DNA of 64,000 nucleotides from Sipunculus nudus. Taxonomy: Eukaryota > Annelida > Sipuncula > Golfingiida > Sipunculidae. The notes beneath the pieces are model-generated. The model saw nothing but the letters and a program-made list of their open reading frames with translations. It was not told the DNA's origin and ran no database searches. The stretch spans positions 22,479,400 through 22,543,399 of the forward strand of contig CM049322.1 in NCBI GenBank assembly GCA_026874595.1, given 5' to 3'. Of this stretch, positions 50,331 through 61,230 are shown in pieces (the stretch's first letter is position 1; every line of letters begins with the position of its first letter). The position numbers were made by a program, and so were the translations under genes.

Positions 50331-51627
50331 ATGCCCCAGGTACTCAGAAGCCAGAGTCAGGCTACTTGAACTTTTCGAAATCAAATCAGATTTGAACATA
50401 GTCGTATGTGTTAAACTATTGTTATATGGAGACATAAGCTTGAAACCTAAGACCAACCGTGCAATATATAATCAGGTTCATTTATTTATACAAAAATCAA
50501 GAAAGGTTTAAGATTAACTGATGCATAATTGAAAGCAATGAAAGCATTGATGTTCACTAGAAATATTACTTTTATTTTTGGAACAACTACGTTTGTATTT
50601 AGTTAACATTCATTGTATTTGTCTTGTGTGTATTGTAATATACATGTGTGTCACATATGTAATGGTATCATGCTTATTAAATTCATATTTAGAAATATTA
50701 TTTCATCATATTAATATGGAAAAGTCCTTGTTTAGCATATATAGCTACTTGTACAATTCAACTAAAATATGTGTTTATACTAATATTCATGCCTACATCC
50801 ATGCCTGTTGTGAAATGCCTGCTGTAACACACGACAAAACATATTTCAAATGTGATCTTTTAATAATCGACGAATATCAATATAATAAAAATTATCTTCA
50901 ATACGCTCAATATAAACTGATCAATGCGGCGATGACACCACAATGCTGTTTACTCCACTGGCAATGTTTTTTTTTTTTTTCAGTGCAAGGGACGAAGCTC
51001 CGATTTAGAGGCGTAAACGAGTTTGTGTTCATAACGTGTGTGTCTGTACTAGTGCCTTGGGTTTAAGTGAAAGTCTTTTGTATATTCAGATAACACATAC
51101 ATGTATTTACTTTTACAACTCATTCACTTATTTTCCCTGCTCTGTTAACTAAGTAGGTCATATTATTATGTTATTGTATCTGAAAATAAATACGCTTGAT
51201 TATCGGGGCGGTGCATTTTTTCCTTGCTTGTCAATGTCTGTCATAATTATGTAAATTCCTGCTGCTCTAAAACACAATAACGGAAAAACAAAGTACGTCC
51301 GCGAAGCACTGCTCAATAAGGACTGCCCATACACAAAGTAGACGGTGTCGCGCGATACTCCAGCTGGGTGATAGTTCACGAACATGTCTACACCCCTCAC
51401 GCAGCGGTAAAACATTGCAGTAGTTCCAGGACTCTCCGGGTTACACCACCAGGGCGGGCAAAGAGCAACGCATCTCGTCCGCGACAGTTAGCTCTCGCCG
51501 GCCTGATTCTTGGTCCTATGCTATTCCTGGTATCAAGACCCCAAAAAACTGCTAAACAAAAAAAAAACGAAACTAGGGACCCATCGGTCACGACGCTCAG
51601 CTGAATTTGTCTATATGAATAGGTTTT
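50331..51627. other. intergenic, no gene supported
   Basis: A pyrimidine tract and CAG at about 50968-50982 precede a short frame that ends at 51066, acceptor-like but without a domain. 51380-51600 is a GC-richer island (CCGGGTTACACCACCAGGGC) that is open on both strands but carries no recognisable domain. Confidence 0.4.
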
Positions 51628-52233
51628 ACCAGCTTTTTCTAAAAATATGGGTCATGTGATCAGTTTGAAGCCAACCTGTCTACTCAAACCGGAGTTATCA
51701 TCCATATACTAATTTGTGAATGGATGTGCCCTGTGACCTTGACCTTTGACCTAGTGACCCTAAAATTAAAAGGAAAGTTCCCCTATTGGCTGGTGCGCCA
51801 CATGAAAGACGGGAAGGTTTGGGAGTTTGACTTAAAATGCAACCACTATCTTTTTAGCTCAGCTGACTTTCAGTCATGCTGGGCTATAGCGATGGGTCTT
51901 TGTCCGTCGTCCTTCCGTCTGTCCGTCCGTACCAGCTTTTTCTAAAAATATGGGTCATGTGATCAGTTTGAAGCCAACCTGTCTACTCAAACCGGAGTTA
52001 TCATCCATATACTAATTTGTGAATGGATGTGCCCTGTGACCTTGACCTTTGACCTAGTGACCCTAAAATTAAAAGGAAAGTTCCCCTATTGGCTGGTGCG
52101 CCACATGAAAGACGGGAAGGTTTGGGAGTTTGACTTAAAATGCAACCACTATCTTTTTAGCTCAGCTGACTTTCAGTCATGCTGGGCTATAGCGATGGGT
52201 CTTTGTCCGTCGTCCTTCCGTCTGTCCGTCCGG
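51628..52233 (+). repeat. 303-bp tandem duplication (x2)
   Basis: 51628-51930 and 51931-52233 read the same, each starting ACCAGCTTTTTCTAAAAATA and ending in a CCGTCTGTCCGTCCG run. Each contains TGACCTTGACCTTTGACCT (51734 and 52037). The identical open frames through both copies are a consequence of the duplication. Confidence 0.9.
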
Positions 52234-55105
52234 CCGGCCGTTAGCAGCCCTAGGGCACAAATCTTAACCGTAGGGGCTAGGGCCATGAACCCTATGCAGT
52301 CTTAGAGGTTATAAAAAGATCTCCTTGCAAACCTGAAATTAGGTCACTGCGACCTATATTCTCGAAGTTATGGTGTGTTTGCACCCCCCAGAAATAACTC
52401 TTTGAGACAAAATTTTCATCCCAAACCTTCCATCTTTCACATACAGCTCACCTACCAACAGGGGAAGAACCATATTTTTTTTTAGGTCAAAAGGTCAAAG
52501 GTCAAGGTCACAGGAGCCTCTTCTTTGAAAAGCCTGTGGATGCATTTTAAGCCAACCCTTTCATCCCAATTCTTTGATTTTTCACATATAGCTCACCTAC
52601 TAAGTTGGTGAAGAATCCTATAGATTTTGAGGTCACAAGGTCAAAGGTCAGGGTCACAGGATCCACTTCTTTGAAAAGGTTGTGGACACATTTCAAGCTA
52701 GACTTTTCATTCCAAACCTTCCAGCACTGATATCGCTTCTGTGCCAACAGGGGAAAAGACCTGTTGATTTTGAGGTCAAAGGTCAAGTTCACAGCACCCA
52801 CCTCTTGCGTGGAGTCATTTTCAGGCAAACTTTTCCATCTGTACCTTCCATCTGTCATATATGGCTTACCTACCAATAAGGGAAGAAGCCTATTGATGTT
52901 GAGGTCAAAAAGTCAAAGGTCAAGGTCACAATATTTAATTGTTCTAAATGCTTGTGAGCATATATCAAGTGTAACTGTTCAACCCAAACCTTCAGTCTTT
53001 CACATATGCCACATCTATGCATCACTCAGTTTGACTCAAACTTCATATTTATGGGTCTTTTTGCTTGAATAAATAACGTTGATTTTGGGGTCAGCTGGTC
53101 AGCAGGTTAAAGGTTGCAGGTCAAAGTTATTCACCCATTGGTTGCCAAGTAATTACACCAGATTTAAATGGTTAGTAGTTACCCATCATTTAGAAAGAAT
53201 CCAGTTGATATATGGGCAAAAGGCCAAGGTCATAGGTCAGGGATGTTCACAATTACTTATTTTATAGACCATCTCTATTTTTCTTGTATATATAACCATC
53301 CCACTCCAGCTGGTACATCTCCCTGTGTGGCTGTAATTGTGAGTGACACTGGTGACATATGACTCCCTTTTGTATCAGCCTATTAAGTGATAAGGCTCAG
53401 TGATAAGTACCTCGTTACTTCATAACAAAAACACTGTTGTCAGAATGCTTCAGCCAGGCATTAAGACTATGAGAGTATAGTATTAAGGTTTAGCTACTGA
53501 TTTATAAGATGATGGGAACATTTTGCAGTTTAATTTATGGAATCGTAGCAATAAACTTAGTTTCCTTGATATCTGAATATTTTAATATATATCACCACAT
53601 ATAAAAGCAAGTGTTTGTTCTCATAATATGTGGATGTGTACCTTGATTTAGGATGGCTTTTTGTTTTATTTTAAGACTCTTAGTTATGCTTTCTGCATTT
53701 CTTTTCTTTCAGGTTTGGCAGTTTACCCCATTGAAAAGCAGAGTGATAATAAAAAATATTGGACTTACACTTTTTACAATTGCATATCTATAAATCTGAT
53801 ATGAGGGCCTGGACATGCCTTTTGAATTATTTTGGGCATTCATGACTGGATAATTTGCCCCAAGTTTGGTCTCTTATTGGAGAATGTGGAATATCAAATG
53901 TCATACTTGTCAGAAATCCATTATGTCTGCCAGTTAACCACCTTAGAAATTCTTTCTTCAGTGCAGTTTCAGTAATTTTTCTTTAATGTTTGGTCTGATT
54001 TAGAGAATGTTTGTTGTCTGATTTCAGACTTGTCAGAAGTCCAATATGGCCACCAGGCAACCATCTTTTAATTCTTTTTGATCATATTATCTCAAGAACA
54101 GTTAAAGTGAATGCAGTTGGATGTATATTTATGTAATCTTGTAAAGGATTGGGTCAAATATTTCTGAATAAATATTACCATCATTTATAAAAGTGCAGTA
54201 CAGTTGGCTTGTATTGAATAAAAATTCATACAGAAGCACCTGTTTCTCAATAATTCTTGCATGTATTTCCTTGAGTTTTGCTATATATTTTGATCTTATA
54301 TTTGCCCTTTGTGGTGTTCCTTTGAGACTGACAGGTTTCAAGCAAGCTGTTGGAATAGTTCCTGATAGCTTAACAATCATGCATTTTCCTCAGACCATCA
54401 ATTCACTGTGTTTTAACCAGACATAGGTGATATATATTTCTGTTGTCATAGAAAATTTTCAACAAATTGGCAAATTGGTTCTTCAAAATTTGACTGGAAG
54501 TTGTGAATCTCAGTCCATGATGTCAGAAGTCATGCTTGGCAGCTGAGCGTCATGACCCATGGGTCACTTGTTAAAGAAGGGGATCCTGTGACCATGACCA
54601 CACAATCAATAGCTAGAGTTCTTATGTTAGTGGTAGGCCATATATAAGTCAAGTTTGAAACCGAATGAACTTTGCCTTCGACATCCAAATCCATCAATTT
54701 CTTCCATTATTGACTGGGCGCAATATCTGGAAGATGGAAGGTCTGGAATAATATGTTTGGCATAAAATACATCCACAATTTTTCTAAAAAGTGGGTCCTG
54801 TGACCTTGACCTTTGACTTTATGACCCAAAATCAAATGTCCTTACATTATCGGTAGGTCTTATATAAGTAACCCCAAAATCAAAATGGTTTTTACATTAT
54901 TGGTGGTCATATATAAGTCAAGTTTGGAACCAATATGTCAATACAAACTAGAGTTATCATCTGGAAACACATATATGCGGACATAGGGCCCCTGTGGCCT
55001 TGACCCTTGACCTTGTGACCCAAAAATCATACAGTGTCTGCCTCCATTGGAAGGTCAGCTATAAGGTTTGGGATGAAAAGTTTGGCTTTAAATGCATCCA
55101 CAATA
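52234..55105. repeat. cluster of AGGTCA-rich dispersed repeats, both orientations
   Basis: Successive diverged units of about 130-200 bp carry AGGTCAAAGGTCAAGGTCA or its complement near 52484, 52630, 52772, 52900, 53222, 54800 and 54997, separated by blocks such as CCAAACCTTCCATC, TTTCACATA and CACCTACCAA. The part at 53300-54560 is ordinary AT-rich DNA. The frames here are repeat-derived. Confidence 0.7.
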
Positions 55106-55485
55106 CAGTAGAGCGCAAAATTCCGAATGCAGAATTTCCGAAAATTCGTTTTTCCGAAAATAAAAATGGGGAACTGATAATTTATTCGTATTTCCGAATT
55201 ATATTTCAAGTATGTAAAAACCTAAAATGAGTATTGTAATTACGAGTCACAAGGCCTGCAGTCATGTGTTAAGCCCAGTGGTGACCCCATTTACTTAATT
55301 CTGGGCCGATGTTATCGCCGGGGCAAAAGTGTGAAAACTACAGCTAGCCCCGCAACGCTCGGCCCTCTGTACCCCTAGCAAGCGACTGAGCATTTAATCC
55401 AAGAGCACTTGTGGGTTATCAACCAAATCTCGTTTGTACGCTAGCAGGCATTACGTCGGTTGGGACAGGATGTAATGCCAAATAA

Positions 55486-55759
55486 TTGTAAAATTAAACG
55501 ACACTTACCTTGGTGAGTGGAAGTTTGATTGAGATTCTACCGAGCTGTAACAAATACGAAGTGGTTACGTGAGATAGCACGCAGCTGCTAGTCACTGGTC
55601 AGACTTCAAAGAATGTGCATTGTGGATACAAACATGTAGTGATTTACATGCACCGGGTAGGGCTGGGTGGGCACGTAACCACTTCGTATTTGTTACAGCT
55701 CGGTAGAATCTCAATCAAACTTCCACTCACCAAGGTAAGTGTCGTTTAATTTTACAATT
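55486..55759. repeat. foldback built from DIRS-related termini
   Basis: 55486-55569 and 55674-55759 are near-perfect reverse complements (about 85 bp each) around a 104-bp spacer. The inner part of the left arm (55536-55596) is a variant of the DIRS terminal repeat, and the GATAGCACGCAGCTGCTAGT string matches the DIRS right subterminal region at 60511-60534 inverted. The right arm runs directly into the left terminus of the DIRS element. Confidence 0.75.
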
Positions 55760-55931
55760 CTACCTCGCTGTAACTCACACTCAGTGGTCACGTGAGATGT
55801 TCAAAGAAGTATCCACAATGCAAACCGAGCCATGAACAAGACAAATTCACTTGAAAAAAATGACTACTGCCACTTTAATATAATGTAATTCAAGTGTATA
55901 ACAGAAACATTCCATAAAGAATCAGAGCACA

Positions 55932-57014
55932 TTATGACTGATCAAAATTAGCCGCAAACTCTCCAAAATTATAAACCGGCTTGTCATAGAATTTTCCAAA
56001 CACATTATCTTTACTCCAGCCAGCAGTCTTTAAAATAGTGTCAAGTGGCACCTTGCCTCGCTTGGCAGCACTGGCTGATGCTGATCTTGTGCTGTGAGGT
56101 GTAAACATATCCATATTTACACCCGCCCTTATGAGAGTTTCTCTGATCCATCTGGACAAAGTATCTTTAGAGGCCCCTCTGTGGGGTTTCCTGAATGTAA
56201 TGAACAACCTCTTATCTTTTCCTTTAATATCTTCAGTTCTACTTATATAAAGCTCTAAAGTTCTAACTATACACAAATTAGTATTACTGAAAGCAGGTAA
56301 TTCTATTTGCTGTAAATGACTCCCTGGCTTTGATGTTTTAAGAGGATCTCCTATCCTAATAACAACACTGTCTTCATTACATACTAAATGCCTAATATCT
56401 ATCACATGCAAAGTCTGCACACGCTGTGCCGTGAGTAAAGCTAACAACGTCACACATTTCAGTGTTAAGCTTTTCAAACTTGTGACACACATGTCACCAA
56501 GGAACTGAAGGACATGTTTTGTATCCCTTGTGACACTGTTTGTAGGTAAGCTGGGTCTCAGGTTAAAAACCCCTCTCAGAAACCTCACTACTAACCGATG
56601 GGAACCAACTGGCATATTATTAATGAAAATAACAGTTGAAAGTGCTGACCGAGCTGTATTGATAGCACTGTAACTTAGGCCAGCCTTGAATAATGAATTT
56701 AAAAATTCCAGTACATCATTTAAATTTGGTGCAAATGGATTAAAGTGTCCCGTATTTGCAAATTGAATCCATCTGCCAAGATAGCTGTTGTATTGCTTCT
56801 TGGTGCTACCCCTCCAGCTACACATGATGACATCCTGCACTTTTGCAGGAACATTTTCCTGTCGGAGGGAATTCCTGATAAAAGCCAGGCCACAAGCTTC
56901 ATCTTGGGCAGTTGTTGTTGGGTCTCTTGAACAATAGGCATCAGTAGAAGATTGGGTTTTTTGGGCAGTAAAACTGGACAGGCTACAAGAAGCTGTAGTA
57001 GCCTGCCAAACCAT
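55932..57014 (-). CDS. DIRS tyrosine recombinase (open frame)
   Basis: About 360 residues from the first ATG (57014); the frame is open a little further upstream and overlaps the RNase H frame, as is usual in DIRS elements. Counting from the GTG at 57029, the catalytic pattern is complete: Arg203 in LLTAQRVQTLH, the H312-S-T-R315 box, a Trp338 in AGWSKDN, and the nucleophile Tyr348 in FGKFYDKP. The N-terminal 140 residues form the SAM-like core-binding helices (SWRGSTKKQYNSYLGRW). The enzyme would join circular cDNA to chromosomal DNA through a 3'-phosphotyrosine intermediate. No frameshift or stop was seen, in contrast to the other ORFs of this copy, so it is the only part that could still make a full product. 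Host expression is unknown. Confidence 0.85.
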   Translation of the reverse strand: MVWQATTASCSLSSFTAQKTQSSTDAYCSRDPTTTAQDEACGLAFIRNSLRQENVPAKVQDVIMCSWRGSTKKQYNSYLGRWIQFANTGHFNPFAPNLNDVLEFLNSLFKAGLSYSAINTARSALSTVIFINNMPVGSHRLVVRFLRGVFNLRPSLPTNSVTRDTKHVLQFLGDMCVTSLKSLTLKCVTLLALLTAQRVQTLHVIDIRHLVCNEDSVVIRIGDPLKTSKPGSHLQQIELPAFSNTNLCIVRTLELYISRTEDIKGKDKRLFITFRKPHRGASKDTLSRWIRETLIRAGVNMDMFTPHSTRSASASAAKRGKVPLDTILKTAGWSKDNVFGKFYDKPVYNFGEFAANFDQS

Positions 57015-57757
57015 GCCTGTGTTGGCCACAACGGGGCAATGACCAGTGCTCTCTTCACCTCCTCCTCTTCTATTTTCCTCAGTGCACGCCCAAGCAGACT
57101 GAAGGGAGGAAATAAATATACATAATCATAAGCCCATGGTAAATTTAAGGCATCTATCCCTTCTGCACCAGGGTCCAGTTTCCACGAAAAATATCTGTCC
57201 AGTTTACAATTTACTCTGCTGGCAAAAAGATCTATGTCCGGTTTCCCATAAAGAGAACACAAATTATCAAACACTAGCTGATCAAGTGACCACTCTTTAT
57301 TGGCATGCTGTTTTCTGGACTGGCGGTCAGCCTCACAGTTTGTGGTGCCAGGTATGTGCACAGCAGTAAGCCAAACATGTTTATCTTTGGCCCAGAGCCA
57401 TATGTCCCGGGTCAGCTCACACAGCTGCTGTTGTCTACCCCCCATGGAGTTAATGTATGCCACAGCTACAGAATTGTCCATTTCCAGTCTTATATGTACA
57501 TCAAGACAGTCTGAGCAGAGAGCTTTTAGGGTCAGGAAACCTGCTAATAATTCTAAAACATTAATATGTAACTCGCTCTCTATTAGAGTCCAATGTCCAC
57601 CTGTAGATTGTGATCCCCTGACTCCGCCCCATGCAATTTTTGAAGCATCGGACTGCACACAAACTGAAGGCAGTCCGTGACTTACTGGGTTTGGCACTCG
57701 ATTTTGTTTACAAGACCACCACTTAATGTGAGATTGTGCTAGATTAGATAACTTCAT
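56720..57757 (-). pseudogene. DIRS RNase H plus C-terminal domain, frame-separated from RT
   Basis: 345 codons from ATG 57757. RNase H acidic residues are visible in order: QSDASKIAWGG, HINVLELLAG, RLEMDNSVAVAYI and NCEADRQSR, with a HIPGTTN block before the last. After it comes the segment typical of DIRS polyproteins, IDLFASRVNCKLDRYFSW, YLFPPFSLLGRAL and IAPLWPTQAWF, annotated in some elements as methyltransferase-like. This frame is +1 relative to the RT fragment upstream, so a frameshift near 57785 separates them; the domain itself is not interrupted. The last ~90 codons overlap the recombinase frame. Confidence 0.8.
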
Positions 57758-57786
57758 TGATACATCAAAATTTCCCTTGGCCTCTT

Positions 57787-58766
57787 TTAAAGCATTAGAT
57801 TTTCCAGTTCAACTGTTTTTAAATAAAGTTGGCCATACAGTACTCCAGGTGCATATGCTATAAAAATGCCGACTATTTCAGCCACTTCTCTAATTGTGGG
57901 CATTTCCTTTAACAACATATTATTACACAATCTCCTCAAATTATCTATTTTCTCAGGCGGCAATGACACAGTCATATCTTGTGAATAAGACAGAATCCTA
58001 AGTAAGTAAATTTGTATGAAGGCAGAAAACTGGATTTTGTTGGGTGTACAGTGAACCCAAGTCTCACTAACAGCTTAATTGTTTCTGTAATATTTTGCCA
58101 GCACTCCTCCATGGTTGATCCTTGAATATAGAGATCATCTAAATACACAATGTTAAGAAAACCTTTTTTCCTCAGTGTAGCTGACACAGCCTTAAAAACT
58201 TTGGTATATATGCGTGGGGCTGATGCCAGTCCATTGACTAAAGCACAAAATTGCATTAACAGGCCATTCCAGAAAAATCTGAACAATTTTCTGAATTCTG
58301 GTGCTATTGGGATGGTATAATAGGCATCCTTCAGGTCAATCGAGCACATGTAACAGTTTTTCCTCATCATGTTCAAGACATCACGTAAATTTTCCATTTT
58401 GAAATGTCTGTAAGTTATCATCTTATTGAGATTTGTTAAGTTCAAAATAATTCTATATTTCCCATCCTTCTTAGGTCTTGCAAAATAGTTAGAAATAAAT
58501 TGCCCTTCTGTATGAATTGCCATCTCGATTACACGCTTTTTTAACATGAGTTTGAGTTCAGAGTCGATAGCATTTAACTCATTTTTATCAAAATTATACG
58601 GTTGTGGTACCCGTAATTGATCAGGTGTATTAGTAAACTCAATGTCACACCCTTGAATAGCATTTAAAATCCATTCATCTGATGTAATCTCTTCCCATGC
58701 CGACTTGTTATTAGCAGTGTTACCTGCTGTGTATAGCTCAACATAATGTTTAAGCCATTTTATCAT
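57787..58766 (-). pseudogene. DIRS reverse transcriptase, frameshifted
   Basis: From ATG 58766, 264 codons cover fingers and palm: FARPKKDGKYRIILNL, SIDLKDAYYTIPI, GLASAPRIYTKVF and the catalytic YLDD (residues 208-211), then YLGF. At about 57975 the frame shifts, and the continuation (SLPPEKIDNLRRLC, REVAEIVGIFIAYAPGV) is found in another frame to 57787. The frame is also open for some 200 bases upstream of the ATG, overlapping the gag end with a WPAPPFFGEQKWLQRQ-type start, so the native polyprotein probably begins there. The active site residues are intact but the enzyme cannot be translated as one chain. Confidence 0.8.
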
Positions 58767-59061
58767 ATTCTCATTGTTCTGACTGATATCACTTAAACTG
58801 CTATCATGAAGAGTGTGAATATTGCTTACCAGTCTCTCTACTTGTTGTTGAAGTGGTTCCTGTTCTTGAACTGTTTTTTCTGGTTCTGATACCCGCCCTT
58901 CTTCTGGTCTAAAAAATGACTCTTGCCTTTGAAGCCATTTCTGTTCCCCAAAAAACGGCGGTGCTGGCCATAGTTCTGGCGAGACTGGAAACTTGAACCC
59001 TTCTTGTATGCCTTGTCAGATGTTAACTTGTGTGACAGTTTGTTGGACTCTTCAATATCTT

Positions 59062-60180
59062 TCAGAGTCTTAGTGATGTCATCCCCAAACAGCTGACTAG
59101 TAATGGGGTATTTGTGCTACAAATTTCCCTGTAGTCCTTATCTAAATCTGGCTTGATCAAATCACGCCGCTTGTAATTGAGCTTGACATTAGAATTGCAG
59201 ATCAAAGTAATGCCATCCATAACCTGCCTGACAGCTTGTTTAACATCCAACTCTACTAGCTTCATCTCCTTTGATTTGATCTTGCAAAGCTGATCTGCCA
59301 GATTAACAAGTGGGATAAGGCCTTTTGTAATGCTGTTCTGCATATTCTGGAAGGATATATCTCTGGTCTGCGTGTACTTCCGCATCTTCCTCCAGATTTC
59401 ATTGTTGACACGTGTGGGAGCTAAACGTGGGCAGTTCTCAGGTGGCATATACTTTTCACCCTTTTTATCCACTTTAGCCTGTTCCAGGGACTTCTTATTA
59501 TCTAAGAGGTCATTAATTATAGTTGCCAGTCTGGCACCAAGTCTATCTCCAAATACAGTTGGAGTTTCATATTCCTGAAGAATTTCATCCAGGTCATCAT
59601 TATCATTATCACTCTGAACTTCCCCCTCTGAAGCTAGCATGTCATTCAGTTTTGCATCAACATCACTGTCACTCTCTGACATAGTATGATCAGCTCCTTG
59701 TTTACAGTCCCAATGTTCCGCTGGGTCAGTTTCCACCAGATTTACTGGTATTCTGCCCCGTTTACTTGGAGGGCAGCCCCCAGCAGGGTCAGATATGGGT
59801 CTCTTAGCTGTGCCAGCCTTAATGACCCCATGGTCTGTAGGGTCAGATTCCTTGTTGACCAGGCTGACCCTTTGCTGTGAGTCAGGCGTCAGGGGCGTGT
59901 CCTTTGTTCACAGAACCCCAGATATGTTGTTAACAAAGCCAGTCATCTGGCTTAGCATGGTGGAACTTTGAGCCTGCATGACCCTTAACTGTTGCATGTT
60001 TTGTTCATGCATACTCTGCATTTGGTGCACAAGCAGAGATAAACAGTCACCAGATCCGTCACTTGACTTTACATTAGTGACATCATGTGGCATCCTTTGG
60101 CTTACAGGCTGATCTGCTGCAGAGATGTTCAAGGATTCACCTTGATCTTGCATTGCCTGCTCACTTTGGTTACAAGCCAT
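59062..60180 (-). pseudogene. DIRS gag, interrupted
   Basis: Starts at ATG 60180 with a polar, Gln-rich N-terminus. A TGA at 59910-59908 stops it after 90 codons, yet the same frame continues open to 59062, through an acidic stretch (SESDSDVDAKLNDML, DNDNDDLDEI) and a conserved helical core (FGDRLGARLATIINDLL, LVNLADQLCKIK). Near 59110, after a run of C, the reading continues in another frame with QLFGDDITKTLKDIEESNKL and a basic, Asn/Gln/Lys-rich tail likely to bind nucleic acid. Two lesions therefore inactivate gag. Confidence 0.75.
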
Positions 60181-60245
60181 TTCTTATGTATATTCAGAAA
60201 AACTGATATCAAATAGGTAAGTTCATCCAGATGTGTGGTGTATGA

Positions 60246-60376
60246 CTGTATCCAGCCAAAGCTGGTTCAGCAATTACCAGTTGTAAATTGCTATACAATG
60301 ATTACACCAACTAAATTATTTCTCTGTATCCAGCCAAAGCTGGTCCAGCAATTTCCAGTATTCAAATTGCTATACA
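60246..60376 (-). repeat. duplicated leader block of the DIRS element
   Basis: CTGTATCCAGCCAAAGCTGG followed by TTCAGCAATT or TCCAGCAATT and AAATTGCTATACA occurs at 60246 and 60323, 77 bp apart, between the right terminus and gag start. It contains the small palindrome CCAGCCAAAGCTGG-like core. Confidence 0.75.
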
Positions 60377-60995
60377 GATATGTATGAATTATCCAATCTT
60401 GCTGAAACAATCCAAAAAATAAGTAGTCCGCTAAAAACGCAGTAACTATACAAAGATACAAAGAGATAAGCCAAGTAAGTCTGTCCCAGTGGACAAGCAA
60501 GCGCACTATGACCTGTGACTAGCAGCTGCGTGCTATCTCACGTGACCACTGAGTGTGAGTTACAGCGAGGTAGAACTTAGCAGTTTACTCCTATCAGCAT
60601 CGGTGAGGTATAATTCATTAAACGCTTGTGCTCGAGCAGCTTTTAAATGTCCCGGTCTTCAATTACGTAGATCGATAAGAAACACCGTGTTCCTTGGCGA
60701 TTCCATTTGACCTTTCCCTTCAGTGAATTTGATGAAAAAAGAGCACGCACGTATCCTTAAGGCAGGTTAGACTGATCTTTGCAAATTATGCTCAGCAATA
60801 ATCCAATATTTTGCATACGTCCAGGTCGTCAATAACGAATATCGAAAAGAAACACCGTGTTCCTCGGGTAAAATAGCAATTAAGTTAATCATTAACTGTC
60901 GTACTAACTTGCCACTAGTCCGCATTTCTGAATGTTCTTTTTTAAATAACAAAAAGCTTGTCCCCCGACGCTTTTGGAAAAACGGCGCTCTACTG

Positions 60996-61230
60996 TTTTT
61001 CTAAATAGGTGGGTCCTGTGACCTTGACCTTTCAACGCATAACCCAAAAATCAATATAGTTCTTGCGTCAGAGATATGCCATATATAAGTCACGATTGAA
61101 ATTCATAGGTAAATGCAAACTGGAGTTATCATCAGGAAATAAATTTGACGGTCATACCGGCACAGAAAGACGAACATACGAACAGACGGACGGACAGGGT
61201 GACTGATATAGGGCATCAGCTTATTCACGC
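60996..61230 (+). repeat. right-hand part of the interrupted AGGTCA-type repeat
   Basis: GGTGGGTCCTGTGACCTTGA, GCCATATATAAGTCA and GAGTTATCATCNGGAAA follow the same order as at 54780-54965, continuing the repeat that the pogo-like element interrupted. Confidence 0.65.

Larger units (their letters stand above)
55758..60575 (-). mobile_element. DIRS-type tyrosine-recombinase retrotransposon
   Basis: Inverted termini of 41 bp at 55758-55798 and 60535-60575 (TTCTACCTCGCTGTAACTCA inward) enclose gag, RT, RNase H and tyrosine recombinase on the minus strand, in the order known for DIRS elements. There is no integrase, protease or LTR. No target duplication was seen, as expected when a tyrosine recombinase inserts a circular intermediate. 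Gag and RT/RNase H carry disabling changes while the recombinase frame is open, so this copy is non-autonomous. The leader carries a duplicated ~52-bp block (60246 and 60323, TGTATCCAGCCAAAGCTGGT). Confidence 0.85.
55106..60995. mobile_element. pogo/Tigger-like TIR element split by a DIRS insertion
   Basis: The outer ends are CAGTAGAGCGC (55106-55116) and GCGCTCTACTG (60985-60995), an 11-bp perfect inverted repeat with Tigger-like TTCCGAA motifs inside the left end. TA precedes the left end; the right side reads TT where TA would be expected. The flanks rejoin into the AGGTCA repeat family: CATCCACAA before and TTTTTCTAAATAG after match the continuous CATCCACAATTTTTCTAAAA at 54771. About 800 bp of the element remain outside the DIRS-related insert; they have no transposase but include a ~55-bp repeated block (60646 and 60818, around GAAACACCGTGTTCCT). 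Confidence 0.6.

Noticed and set aside
51397-51591. Small gene in the GC-richer island, either strand
   Set aside because: Both strands are open over the same bases and no domain or splice signal decides for either; it may be part of an unknown repeat.
57300-57680. 126-codon plus-strand frame
   Set aside because: It is the antisense shadow of the RNase H domain of the DIRS element.
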